DNA from: Hydrogenophaga sp.
GTDB lineage: Bacteria; Pseudomonadota; Gammaproteobacteria; Burkholderiales; Burkholderiaceae_C
Assembly (NCBI GenBank): GCA_030653975.1
Contig: JAURYH010000057.1
Location: 1-64,000 of the forward strand
Direction of reading: 5' to 3'
Length of the DNA: 64,000 nucleotides
A program made the translations under genes and the position numbers. Below are positions 7,282 to 16,012 of this stretch, piece by piece. Each line of letters opens with the position of its first letter. Position 1 is the first letter of the stretch. The notes under the pieces were generated by a model. The model did not search any database. It was not told the origin of the DNA and saw nothing but the letters and a program-made list of their open reading frames with translations.

Positions 7282-9927
7282 ATGAAATTCCCCAGCCTCA
7301 AGCGCCGCACATTTCTCCAGGTCAGTGCCGGCACCGGTGCCGCCGCGGCCACGGCGCCCCATCTGCTCCAGGCGATGGAAAACGACCTCGGCGGCAAGGA
7401 CATCGACCCGGTCACCGCGGTGGAACGCCGCGCCGTGCCCACCGGCTGCCACGTCTGCAACATCCAGGACGGTGCCATCGCCTACCTGGAGAACGACCGC
7501 GTGGTCAAGCTCGAAGGCAACCCGGAACACGTGTCCACCCGCGGGCGCCTGTGCGCCAAGGGCAACTCGGGCATGTGGTACAGCTACGACCCCGACCGCA
7601 TCCTCTACCCGCTCAAGCGCGTGGGCGCGCGCGGCGAAGGCAAGTGGAAACGCATCACCTGGGACGAGGCGCTGACCGAGTTGGCAGCGAAGCTGGATTC
7701 CGCCATCAAGGAAGACCCCAACTCCATCTTCCTGAAGTACGGTCGCAACCGCACCGGCGGCACGATCGACCGCTTCATGCACACGCTGGGGTCCAACAGC
7801 ATCCTCAACCACACCTCTGTGTGCGAGTCCTCCAAAAAGATCGGCATGGAACCCACCTGGGGGCCGGACATCGAGACGCCGGACTTTGCCAACGCCAAGT
7901 ACGTGCTGAATTTCGGCTCCAACGTGCTGGAGGCTTCGTACTTCCACAACCCGTTGTCGCAACGCGTCGCCGAAGGCCGCGTCGACAACCACATGAAGAT
8001 CGTCACCTTCGACGTGCGCCTGTCCAACACGGCCGGCTTCTCGGACGAGTGGATTCCGGTCTTCCCGGCCACCGACGGCGCCGTCGCCCTGGCCATCGGC
8101 CACGTCATCCTGCGCGAGGACCTGCAGGACTCGGACTTCATCAACAACTGGACCAACGTGACGGTGGCCGAACTGAAGGCGCACTACCAGCAGTACACGC
8201 CGGAGTGGGCGTCGAAGATTTCCGGCGTTCCGGTCGAGACCATCGAACGCATCGCGCGCGAGTTCGCCACCACCAAGCCGGCCACGCTGTTCACCTACCG
8301 CGGCCCGGCCAAACACCTCTACGGCTCTTACAACGAGAAGGCCTGCATGATGCTGCCGATCATGACCGGCAACGTCGAGAAGAAAGGCGGCTACTGCCTG
8401 CCGCGTGGCATGGGCTGGCCACAGCCGCAACCGCAGCCGCCCAAGCCCGCCAAGCCGGCCTTCATGAGCAACCACGGCCACCCGAACTACCCGTTCGCGG
8501 GCCACGGGGTGTCCCATCTGCTGCCCTTCCACGTCGCCGACGGCAGCATCAAGGTGAACGTCTACTTCACCTACCAGGACAACCCGGTCTACACCAACCC
8601 GGGCGCGCAATCCGTGTGGGGCAAGCTGTTCAAGGACGAGAAGCTGATGCCCTACATCGTTTCGATGAGCCCGTTCATGGGCGAAGAAACCGCGCTGGCC
8701 GACCTGATCCTGCCCGACTGCCCGTATCTGGAACGCTGGGAGCCCGAGTCCATGCCGAACTCCCTGTGGCCCTGGCTCGGCATCCGCCAGCCGGTGCACA
8801 AGGCGCTGGGCGAATCGCGCGAGAACCGCGTCATGCTGCGCGACATCATCCACAAGCTCGACCCGGACGGCGCGCGTGGCATGAAGCAGTTCTGGAACTT
8901 CAAGGATGGCGAAGACTACATGCGCCACCACTTCGACAACGTGCCCGGCCTGAAGGAGGCCGGAGGCCTGAACTTCCTCAAACAGCACGGCGTCTGGCCC
9001 ATCTACGGCTCGCTCAACCCCAAGACCGGCAAGGTCTCGGACAAGACCGGGCGCGAGATCCAGGCCGAGTACGGGCTCTTCCAGAAGGAGCTCTCCGCCG
9101 CCGACATGGCCGGCGCCACGGTGGACAAGTCGGGCACCATCACCAAAGGTGGCAAGGCCATCGGTGTGCAGCGGGGCGGCAAGAACTGCGTCGGCTTCCC
9201 GACCGGCAACCGGCTGATCAACGTGCGCATCGACCAGTGGGCCGACTACGGCTTCAACCCCATGCCGACCTTCAAGCGCATTCCCTGGCACGAGGCCATG
9301 AAGGAAGACGAGTTGATCCTGTCAACCTTCAAGCTCAACGTGCACAAGCAGTCGCGCACGGCGGCGGTGAAGTGGCTGGCCGAGATCGCGCACAGCAACC
9401 CGGCCTGGATGAATCCGGAAACCGCCGCCAAGCTGGGCGTCAAGACCGGCGACCTGGTGCGCGTGGAGAGCGCGGTGGGTCACCTGGTGACCAAGGCCTA
9501 CGTCACCGAAGGCATCCACCCCAAGGTGGTGTCCATCCCCACCGGCTTCGGCCACTGGGAGTACGGCCGCCTCGCCACGCTCAAGCACAAAGGTGCCAAG
9601 GGCGACGCGAGCCACGGCCAGGACGATCCGGACCTGAACAACGTCTGGTGGGACGACAAGGGCGTGCACCCGAACAACATCATCCCGGTGGTGGCCGACC
9701 CCATCGGTGGCTCACAGGGCTGGTACGACACCGTGGTCAAGGTGACCAAGGCCGGTCCCAACGACCGGTATGGCGACAGCGAGGCCAGTTGGGAAAAACA
9801 CGTGGAAGCCTTCAAGGAAACCATGCGCTACGCCTACACCGGGGACATGCACCGCAAGATGCACCCCGAGATGGCGTCGTGGGGTGGCCCTGAGAGCGTC
9901 AAGCACCAAGAAGGAGGCGGACATTGA
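7282..9927 (+). CDS. Tat-exported molybdopterin oxidoreductase, catalytic subunit (Psr/Ttr/Arx-like)
   Basis: This 881-residue protein of the DMSO-reductase superfamily starts with a Tat signal (KRRTFLQVSAG). The N-terminal cluster motif reads C56-x2-C59-x3-D63 with a last Cys at 91 (RGRLCAKG), so the usual third Cys is Asp. C181 in NHTSVCESS is the likely Mo ligand, as in the Psr/Nap/Arr groups. The C-terminus has the molydopterin-binding domain (about 730-850). Gene order ferredoxin-NrfD-catalytic-TorD fits the polysulfide/tetrathionate/arsenate-type enzymes. Substrate is undetermined: the adjacent sox genes suggest a sulfur compound, while the XSR regulators resemble arsenite-sensing systems. 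The stop overlaps the next start by 3 nt. Confidence 0.88.
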   Translation: MKFPSLKRRTFLQVSAGTGAAAATAPHLLQAMENDLGGKDIDPVTAVERRAVPTGCHVCNIQDGAIAYLENDRVVKLEGNPEHVSTRGRLCAKGNSGMWYSYDPDRILYPLKRVGARGEGKWKRITWDEALTELAAKLDSAIKEDPNSIFLKYGRNRTGGTIDRFMHTLGSNSILNHTSVCESSKKIGMEPTWGPDIETPDFANAKYVLNFGSNVLEASYFHNPLSQRVAEGRVDNHMKIVTFDVRLSNTAGFSDEWIPVFPATDGAVALAIGHVILREDLQDSDFINNWTNVTVAELKAHYQQYTPEWASKISGVPVETIERIAREFATTKPATLFTYRGPAKHLYGSYNEKACMMLPIMTGNVEKKGGYCLPRGMGWPQPQPQPPKPAKPAFMSNHGHPNYPFAGHGVSHLLPFHVADGSIKVNVYFTYQDNPVYTNPGAQSVWGKLFKDEKLMPYIVSMSPFMGEETALADLILPDCPYLERWEPESMPNSLWPWLGIRQPVHKALGESRENRVMLRDIIHKLDPDGARGMKQFWNFKDGEDYMRHHFDNVPGLKEAGGLNFLKQHGVWPIYGSLNPKTGKVSDKTGREIQAEYGLFQKELSAADMAGATVDKSGTITKGGKAIGVQRGGKNCVGFPTGNRLINVRIDQWADYGFNPMPTFKRIPWHEAMKEDELILSTFKLNVHKQSRTAAVKWLAEIAHSNPAWMNPETAAKLGVKTGDLVRVESAVGHLVTKAYVTEGIHPKVVSIPTGFGHWEYGRLATLKHKGAKGDASHGQDDPDLNNVWWDDKGVHPNNIIPVVADPIGGSQGWYDTVVKVTKAGPNDRYGDSEASWEKHVEAFKETMRYAYTGDMHRKMHPEMASWGGPESVKHQEGGGH

Positions 9928-10790
9928 TCGCCGCCTTCGCCCTCGAAGACCCGCCGACCACCGAACCGGCGGTGGTCGAGCCGGTGCAGAGCCAGGAGCA
10001 ACTGCGCGAAGAGTGCCTGGCCCGGGCCGACCTCTACCGCATCCTGGCCGGCGTCTTCGTCGAGGAGCCCTCACCGGCTTTTCTCGCCGCGTTGCGCGAA
10101 CCCGCCATGCTGCAATCGCTGAAGGACGCCGGCCTGGACTTCGGTGCCGACTTCCTGGCCAGTGATCTGCCCGCGCTGACCGAGGCCCTGGCCTGCGAAT
10201 ACGCCACGCTGTTCGCCTCGTCGGGCGGTTTCCCGCCCATCGAGTCGGTGCGCCTGACCGGGCGCTTCAAGCAGGACCCGCATTTCCAGATTGCCGCGCT
10301 GTACCAGCGCCTGGGTTTTGAACAGGTCAAGGGGCGCTTCGAGGTGTTCCCCGATCAGTTGGGGATCGAGCTGATGTTCGTCGCCGAACTGCTCACGCGC
10401 GCGGCCAGCGCGCTGGCGCAGGACGACGAGGCGGCCTACAAGAAGCTGGACAAGGAGATCAAGCGCTTCTGGACGCTGCACCTGGGGCGCTGGGTGCGCG
10501 GCTACAGCGGCCTGATCTCACGCGCGTCGAACCACTCGTTCTACCGCCAGATGGCGCGTTTCCTGGGCGGCTTCGCGGTGGAGGAAATCGCCGCCATGGG
10601 TCTGAACCACCTGGACGATCTGGACCAGGGCCAGCTGCAGGTGCCCAAGTCGGAGATCAAGCTGGAGTTCAACCCCGACGAACCCGTGTGCGGCGAGTGC
10701 CCACCGGGCCTGGCCGAGCGCGGCGCAGCAGCGGCAGGCGCGCGGGTGATCCCGATCAAGCCGCTGCAGGATCTTCAACTCGGAGGCTGA
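9924..10790 (+). CDS. TorD/DmsD-like molybdoenzyme chaperone
   Basis: This is a 288-residue, mostly helical protein. The segment FPDQLGIELMFVAELL is typical of the TorD family, whose members guard cofactor insertion and Tat export of a cognate Mo enzyme. The start is TTG at 9924, placed 6 nt after a perfect AAGGAGG and overlapping the stop of the catalytic gene, so translation is coupled. The C-terminus carries CGECPPG, an unusual Cys pair for the family that could bind metal. Confidence 0.88.
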   Translation: MIAAFALEDPPTTEPAVVEPVQSQEQLREECLARADLYRILAGVFVEEPSPAFLAALREPAMLQSLKDAGLDFGADFLASDLPALTEALACEYATLFASSGGFPPIESVRLTGRFKQDPHFQIAALYQRLGFEQVKGRFEVFPDQLGIELMFVAELLTRAASALAQDDEAAYKKLDKEIKRFWTLHLGRWVRGYSGLISRASNHSFYRQMARFLGGFAVEEIAAMGLNHLDDLDQGQLQVPKSEIKLEFNPDEPVCGECPPGLAERGAAAAGARVIPIKPLQDLQLGG

Positions 10791-10796
10791 AGCACC

Positions 10797-11246
10797 ATGT
10801 TGCTCGATTTGCAAGCGCGCCCCATCCTGCCCCCGGACCGGCAGGTGCTGTCCGAACTGGACTGGGGCGAGGTCGCCACCCTGTGGAACGACAACCAGCT
10901 GGGCACCCTGCACGACTGGCTCAACGAGCGCTGGTCGCGCCTGATCCGCAACAGCGTGCTGGGCACCTCGGACCCCGAGGCCGAGCTGCTGCAGGCGCTG
11001 GCGTTTGCCACCCTGGCGCTGTTTTTCACCCAGAACCAGAACCAGGAAGGCGCACTGCTGATGCTGGACGACGCCGTGATGGCGCTCGGCAAGTACCGAC
11101 CGGCGTACATGGGCATCCGGATCGAGCCGATCTATGCCACGCTGCAGGAGCTGCGCCCGATGCTGGTCGGGCTGGCGCCCGACGCAGACTGCCCCATGTG
11201 CCCCTTCGTCTACCCGAAATTCGAAGTCACCGGGGTCCGGCCATGA
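10797..11246 (+). CDS. Unknown cytoplasmic protein of the Mo-oxidoreductase operon
   Basis: This 149-residue protein has no signal peptide or membrane segment and matches no family I recognise. It is helical in character and ends with a CPMCPF motif (near 133), a Cys pair like that at the end of the preceding chaperone. It starts 6 nt after the chaperone gene and its stop overlaps a 14-codon mini-ORF. Its place suggests a maturation or assembly role for the Mo enzyme. Confidence 0.75.
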   Translation: MLLDLQARPILPPDRQVLSELDWGEVATLWNDNQLGTLHDWLNERWSRLIRNSVLGTSDPEAELLQALAFATLALFFTQNQNQEGALLMLDDAVMALGKYRPAYMGIRIEPIYATLQELRPMLVGLAPDADCPMCPFVYPKFEVTGVRP

Positions 11247-11283
11247 GTAACGCCCGGCCGCCCCGGACCACGGAGGTCATCCA

Positions 11284-11982
11284 GTGAACGTCCAGTTCTG
11301 CTGCCTGGTCCGCCACCACGGCGAGATCGCCCCCACCGTGCCGACCCTGGTGCACTACACGCCGGCGCTGGCGGTGGGGTTCACCAGCGTCGCACGCGCG
11401 GGCGTGGTGCTGGGCGCCGAGTCCGAAGCCGTGGCCGTGGCGCTGCTGGACGCCGGGGTGCGCAAGGTGTTCGTGGGCGAGGCCGCCCTGCGCGACGCGG
11501 GCGTGATCGATCGCCTGATCCGGCGCTTCGGCGCGGCGAGCGTGGGCCTGCACCTGCCGGTGCAGCGCCAGGCGGTGAGCTGGTCCTTCAACACCACGTC
11601 CAACGAGGACTTCAACGTGGTCACGCCGTCCTTGTGCGAGCCCACCTGGGAAGTGCTCAAGTCCGACGGCATGCCCACCGGGATCCGGGCGCTGGGCTGT
11701 GCCCAGGCCCTGCTGCGCCGCGGCCTGCAGTCGGTGCTGCTGCGCGCGGACATCGCCGACGACGCCGACCTCAACCTGTGCGCCGGCATGGTCGAAACCT
11801 TGGGCGACAAGCTCTGGGTGGCGCCCCTGCGCGACCCGGCACCGGCCATCGCCGACTGGATCCGCTACGGCCAGGTGACTCAGCTGGCGCTGCCCAGCGC
11901 GCTCTACGGCCGGCGCCTGGAACTGCTGCCACAGCCCGCCCCCAGCGATGTGGCCCCGAGCGACATGGAGCGATTCGCATGA
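11284..11982 (+). CDS. HisA/HisF-like barrel-related protein of unknown function
   Basis: This 232-residue protein starts at GTG 11284 after GGAGG. The segment GVRKVFVGEAALRDAGVIDRL, followed by a short strand, recalls the phosphate-binding half-barrel of HisA/HisF. The histidine-pathway catalytic residues cannot be confirmed, so a biosynthetic function is unlikely. The repeated Cys-containing segments (CEPTWEV, GCAQALL, NLCAGMVE) have no function that I recognise. The stop overlaps the next ATG (ATGA). As part of this operon it is a candidate accessory protein. Confidence 0.65.
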   Translation: MNVQFCCLVRHHGEIAPTVPTLVHYTPALAVGFTSVARAGVVLGAESEAVAVALLDAGVRKVFVGEAALRDAGVIDRLIRRFGAASVGLHLPVQRQAVSWSFNTTSNEDFNVVTPSLCEPTWEVLKSDGMPTGIRALGCAQALLRRGLQSVLLRADIADDADLNLCAGMVETLGDKLWVAPLRDPAPAIADWIRYGQVTQLALPSALYGRRLELLPQPAPSDVAPSDMERFA

Positions 11983-12470
11983 AGCCGCTGTTCCGCACCC
12001 ACGGCCTGGGCCTGCTGCTGGCAGCCGCCCTGCTCGGCGCCGCACCCGCATGGGCCGCCGTCAGCCTGCGCGGCGCGGCCGAACTCACGCACGAGCTCCA
12101 GAGTGCGCCCCCCTGCTGCGTGATCGATGCCCGCAGCGAAGACAGCCAGCGCCAGCACCCGCTGGCCGACGCCCTGCGCTACCGGCCGGGCCTGCAGATC
12201 ATTCCCACCGCGGCGATCGTCGTCGTGGCCGACCGCGACCAGGACGCCATGAACATCGGTTCGATCCTGCTGAAACAGCATCCGGGAAAAACCATCTTCG
12301 CGGTCAAGGGCGGCGTGGCGGCCTGGGAGTCCGTGCTCAAGACCCTGAGCGCCGCCGCCTCGTCGTCCGCAGCGCAGAGCGCACGCCCCGGCATCAGCTT
12401 CGTGATTCCCCACAACACCTGCGAGACCGGCACACCGCTGCAGATCCTGCAGGGCAAGCCCAAGCCCTAG
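11979..12470 (+). CDS. Secreted rhodanese-like protein
   Basis: This is a 163-residue protein with a signal peptide ending in APAWA. The remainder has the rhodanese layout: VIDARSED near residue 45, IPTAAIVVVADRDQDAM, and VKGGVAAWESVLK. The usual active-site Cys loop position is occupied by VVVADRDQ, so sulfurtransferase activity is doubtful; Cys residues occur instead as CC just before VIDAR and in NTCETG. A periplasmic role close to the exported Mo enzyme is likely. It overlaps the preceding gene by 4 nt. Confidence 0.7.
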   Translation: MKPLFRTHGLGLLLAAALLGAAPAWAAVSLRGAAELTHELQSAPPCCVIDARSEDSQRQHPLADALRYRPGLQIIPTAAIVVVADRDQDAMNIGSILLKQHPGKTIFAVKGGVAAWESVLKTLSAAASSSAAQSARPGISFVIPHNTCETGTPLQILQGKPKP

Positions 12471-12482
12471 GTCGCCAGCACC

Positions 12483-13619
12483 ATGCCCGACTTTCGCGCC
12501 AACCGTTGCACCCGCTACCGCTACCGCTACAGCGAATGCCGCCGCTGCGCCGATGCCTGCCCGCACGAGGCGATCAGCCTGTCCGACGAAGGCGCCACCC
12601 TGCTCCCGAACGCCTGCAAAGACTGCGGCCTGTGCGTCAGCGCCTGCCACACCAGCGCCTGGACCAGCCCCTCGTTCAAGCCCATCGACCTGCTGCGCGA
12701 AGCGATCCAGCGGCCCGCCTTCAGCCTGGCCTGCGAACCTTCCGGCTGCGCGGGCGACGCCACCGTGCCCTGCCTGGGCGCCGTCGACGCGGTCTGGCTG
12801 GCCTACATGGCCAAACGCCGCATACCGGTCACGCTGAGCGGCAGCGGGCATTGCGCGGCCTGTGTGCACGGCAAGACCGGCGAGGCCCAGCTCAGGCTCA
12901 ACCTGGACGCGCTCGATACGTTGCTGAAGGCCGCCACCCCAGCGGTCGAAGCCGGCGGCCGCGAGCAGCCGGCACCTGACTGGGTGCTGCCGGTTCTGTC
13001 GCAGGACCAGCGCAGCCCCAAAGCGCGCGACAAAGAAGTCGGCAAAAGCGCGGTCGCCGCGTCCCGACGCCAGCTGTTCCGGCGCATCTTCCGCCACGGC
13101 GACAAAGCCTCGCCGACACCCAGCCCCGCAGGCACGCCGGCCAAAGTGCCAGAAAAAGCCATTCGCGCCGGCGCTTACGCGGTGTCGGAGCAGCGCGAGT
13201 TGCTGCAGATCGTGTGCAAGAACAAGGACGAGCGTCCGTTCCCCGTGGCGTTTCACGAGGCCCTGCCGCTCATGCAGCTCTCGCTGCAAGCGGGCTGCAC
13301 CCTGTGCGAAGCCTGCTTCCGGGTCTGCCCGACGGGCGCGATCCAGATCGAAGAAAACCCGGGCGACTGGGCGCTGACCTTTCAAGCGGACCGCTGCGTG
13401 GCCTGTGAGGTCTGCCTGGAAGTGTGTCAGCCCCGGGTGCTGGACGCGGCCAGCGCCTTCGATGCCCGCCCCGAACAGGCAGCGATCACCCTGATCAGCC
13501 GGACCAAACAGCGCTGCGCGCGCTGTGACCGCCATTTCGTTTCGCCAACACCCGAGAAGACCTGCCCGGTCTGCGGCGACGACGAAGACGCTTTTGCCGC
13601 CATTTTTGGCAACGACTGA
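12483..13619 (+). CDS. Multi-cluster 4Fe-4S ferredoxin
   Basis: This 378-residue protein lacks a signal peptide. It carries two ferredoxin blocks. The N-terminal block has CRRCADACP and CKDCGLCVSACH; the C-terminal block has CTLCEACFRVCP and CVACEVCLEVCQP. The middle (about 85-210) holds isolated Cys residues and a low-complexity linker. The C-terminus adds a zinc-ribbon-like CARC-x16-CPVC. The layout suggests a cytoplasmic electron-transfer protein, perhaps serving maturation of the Mo enzyme. It begins 12 nt after the rhodanese-like gene. Confidence 0.8.
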   Translation: MPDFRANRCTRYRYRYSECRRCADACPHEAISLSDEGATLLPNACKDCGLCVSACHTSAWTSPSFKPIDLLREAIQRPAFSLACEPSGCAGDATVPCLGAVDAVWLAYMAKRRIPVTLSGSGHCAACVHGKTGEAQLRLNLDALDTLLKAATPAVEAGGREQPAPDWVLPVLSQDQRSPKARDKEVGKSAVAASRRQLFRRIFRHGDKASPTPSPAGTPAKVPEKAIRAGAYAVSEQRELLQIVCKNKDERPFPVAFHEALPLMQLSLQAGCTLCEACFRVCPTGAIQIEENPGDWALTFQADRCVACEVCLEVCQPRVLDAASAFDARPEQAAITLISRTKQRCARCDRHFVSPTPEKTCPVCGDDEDAFAAIFGND

Positions 13620-13659
13620 ACCCGCACCACCCTTCAACCCCCGACAGGAGACCTGACCT

Positions 13660-14061
13660 ATGCAATGGGAATTTTCCGTGGAAGACGTGGTCAAGGCCCG
13701 TGCCGAATACGGCCTGGCCGACTTCCGCCGCGATCTGGCCAACGAGGTGCGATCCAACGTGCTGTCCACCGACGAGGCACAACACCTCCGCAGCTTCAAC
13801 CTCATCTACGACATGTGCTACGCGCTGGCCACCGACAAGAAGTTCGACGACTTCCTCTCCGGCTACGCCTACGATCCGCCCACCTGCCAGTTCCTGAGCG
13901 AACTCAAACCCCACATGGACGACAACGTGGCGATGCTGGGCGCGATCCTGCAACGGCAGATCATGGACCGGGTCGAGGCGCAGATGCCGCTGGAGCACGC
14001 CGTGCTGGACACCGCGCGCTGGCACGCCAGCGTCGTCGTCGCCGACCAGCAGCCGGCCTGA
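13660..14061 (+). CDS. Conserved-looking small protein of unknown function
   Basis: This 133-residue cytoplasmic protein is rich in helices and has no motif I recognise. It lies in the Mo-oxidoreductase operon between the ferredoxin and the nitroreductase-like genes. An AGGAG SD sequence precedes the ATG, and the next gene starts 11 nt after its stop. Confidence 0.7.
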   Translation: MQWEFSVEDVVKARAEYGLADFRRDLANEVRSNVLSTDEAQHLRSFNLIYDMCYALATDKKFDDFLSGYAYDPPTCQFLSELKPHMDDNVAMLGAILQRQIMDRVEAQMPLEHAVLDTARWHASVVVADQQPA

Positions 14062-14072
14062 AGGAGCGCCCG

Positions 14073-14669
14073 ATGGACCTCGCGGTGAGCCCTGGTGAGC
14101 TGTCGGACTACGCGGGTGAGCTGATCCACTCGCGCCAGAACGTGTCGCCGCGGCGGCTGGTCGACCCCGGTCCAACGCCGGCACAACTGCAGGACATGCT
14201 GGCCGCCGCCGCTGCCGCCCCCGACCATGGCCAGCTGATGCCCTGGCGCTTCGTGATCGTGCCCCGCAACCGGCGCGAACAGCTCGCCGAGGTCTTCGGG
14301 CTTGCGCTGCTGGACCGCGACCCGCTCGCCAGCCCGGAGCAGATCGCAAAGGCCCAGGAGAAGGCCCACCGCGCGCCCCTGCTCATGCTGGTGGTCGCAC
14401 GGCTGGGCCCCTGCGAGCCCAGCATCTCCGTCAACGAGCGCATGGTTTCGGTGGGCTGCGCGGTGCAAAACATCCTGCTGACCGCACACAGCCAGTCCTT
14501 CGGCAGCGGTCTGACCAGTGGGCAGGCCCTGCAGTCACCGCGTTTGCGGGCCTTGTTTGGCCTGACCCAGGGTGAAGAGGCGGTCTGCTTCATCAACGTG
14601 GGAACCGTCACCCGGCACAGGATGCCTCGCCTGCGTCCAGAACCCAGCAGCTTTGTCTCCAGCCTGTGA
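14073..14669 (+). CDS. Nitroreductase-family flavoprotein
   Basis: This 198-residue protein shows the nitroreductase fold: an N-terminal RxNVSPR-like FMN-binding segment, AAAAAPDHGQLMPWRFVIV as the loop that contacts the flavin, and a C-terminal GEEAVCFINVGT segment. Members usually transfer hydride from NAD(P)H to nitro compounds, quinones or other acceptors. The frame is open further upstream, but ATG 14073 has an AAGGAG SD sequence and directly follows the preceding gene. Its physiological substrate in this operon is unknown. Confidence 0.85.
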   Translation: MDLAVSPGELSDYAGELIHSRQNVSPRRLVDPGPTPAQLQDMLAAAAAAPDHGQLMPWRFVIVPRNRREQLAEVFGLALLDRDPLASPEQIAKAQEKAHRAPLLMLVVARLGPCEPSISVNERMVSVGCAVQNILLTAHSQSFGSGLTSGQALQSPRLRALFGLTQGEEAVCFINVGTVTRHRMPRLRPEPSSFVSSL

Positions 14670-14708
14670 GCCCTTGAACACGCCACTTCAGCGCCCGCCC
14701 GAGCCACC

Positions 14709-15866
14709 ATGTCCAAGCCCGTTCCGATCCACATCGTCCGCCAGCTCGATCGTCTGGCCTCGACCATCGCAGCCGATCCTTCGGCGCAGTCCATCGGGCC
14801 GGGCGCGCGGCTGCAGGACCGACGGGGCCGACCGCTGCGGGACCTGCGCATCAGCGTGACGGACCGCTGCAATTTCCGCTGCGCCTATTGCATGCCCAAG
14901 GCGGCTTTCGGCAAGGACCACCGCTACCTGCCCCATGAAGCCTTGCTCTCGTTCGAAGAAATCACCCGGCTGGCCAGGCAGTTTGTGGCGCTGGGTGTCC
15001 AGAAGATCCGCATCACAGGCGGAGAACCCCTTCTGAGGAAAGGCATTGAACAGCTGATCGAACAGCTCGCCACACTGCGCAGCCCCGTCGGTGATGCCAT
15101 CGACATCGCCATGACCACCAACGGATCGCTGCTCGAACGCAAGGCGCGAGCGCTGAAGGCGGCCGGGCTCCAGCGCGTGACGGTCAGCCTGGATGCGCTG
15201 GACGACGCGGTATTCCAGCGCATGAACGATGTGGGTTTTCCTGTTGCGAAGGTCTTGTCCGGCATTGAAGCGGCCCAGGCCGCAGGCATCGCCAACATCA
15301 AGGTCAACATGGTGGTCCAGCGTGGCGTCAACGAACAGCAGATCGTTCCCATGGCCCGGTTTTTCCAGGGCACGGGTGTCACCCTGCGTTTCATTGAATA
15401 CATGGACGTGGGATCGACCAATGGCTGGCGCATGGACGACATGGTGGCGGGTGAAGAAGTGGAGCGGAGGGTGGCTTCCGAACTCCCCTTGATTCCACTG
15501 CACGCGAATGCCCCGGGGGAAACGGCCCAGCGCTGGGGCTACGCCGATGCCCGCGGGGAACATGACCCCCGGCTGGGTGAGATCGGTGTGATCAGCAGCG
15601 TGACCCAGGCCTTCTGTGGCGATTGCAACCGGGCCCGCCTGTCCACCGAGGGGCGCCTGTATTCGTGCCTCTTTGCAGGTCAGGGCCACGACCTGCGCCA
15701 GCTGCTCCGCAATCCCTCGACCGTGACCGACGAAACCTTGTCGGGCGTCATCGCAGCCATCTGGCAACGGCGAACCGATCGATACTCGGAACAGCGCTCA
15801 TCGCGATCTTCGATCCATGGAGCCTTGCCGACGCATCGACCCGAGATGAGCTACATCGGGGGTTGA
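14709..15866 (+). CDS. moaA: GTP 3',8-cyclase MoaA (radical SAM)
   Basis: This is a 385-residue protein. The radical-SAM motif CNFRCAYC binds the SAM-ligated [4Fe-4S] cluster, ITGGEPL binds SAM, and a second Cys set near [10 protein letters not shown] holds the C-terminal cluster. The protein ends in GG, as MoaA requires. It makes the first intermediate of molybdenum cofactor from GTP. It closes the operon of a Mo enzyme, so it probably boosts cofactor supply when that enzyme is induced. The N-terminal stretch (about 1-35) is longer than in E. coli MoaA. Confidence 0.95.
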   Translation: MSKPVPIHIVRQLDRLASTIAADPSAQSIGPGARLQDRRGRPLRDLRISVTDRCNFRCAYCMPKAAFGKDHRYLPHEALLSFEEITRLARQFVALGVQKIRITGGEPLLRKGIEQLIEQLATLRSPVGDAIDIAMTTNGSLLERKARALKAAGLQRVTVSLDALDDAVFQRMNDVGFPVAKVLSGIEAAQAAGIANIKVNMVVQRGVNEQQIVPMARFFQGTGVTLRFIEYMDVGSTNGWRMDDMVAGEEVERRVASELPLIPLHANAPGETAQRWGYADARGEHDPRLGEIGVISSVTQAFCGDCNRARLSTEGRLYSCLFAGQGHDLRQLLRNPSTVTDETLSGVIAAIWQRRTDRYSEQRSSRSSIHGALPTHRPEMSYIGG

Positions 15867-16012
15867 GAGACTGAGAGTCCTGGGGTCCGGAAAGGGTGGG
15901 TAGGTGCGTCTGCACCGCCTCGACCCATTCGCCATGCGTCACAATCCGGGCAACCTGATTTGAATACGGATACCCGCGACGGCGGCTGCACAGCCTGCCT
16001 CTGACTCATCAC

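Noticed and set aside
7258..9291. 677-residue open frame on the minus strand
   Set aside because: It is antisense to the molybdopterin subunit, whose motifs and Tat signal are unambiguous. It is rich in Val, Gly, His and Arg without any family motif.
4562..9927. Naming the island arxA or aioA
   Set aside because: The regulatory layout resembles these systems, but arx has a second ferredoxin gene and aio has a different enzyme. The evidence does not allow a substrate.
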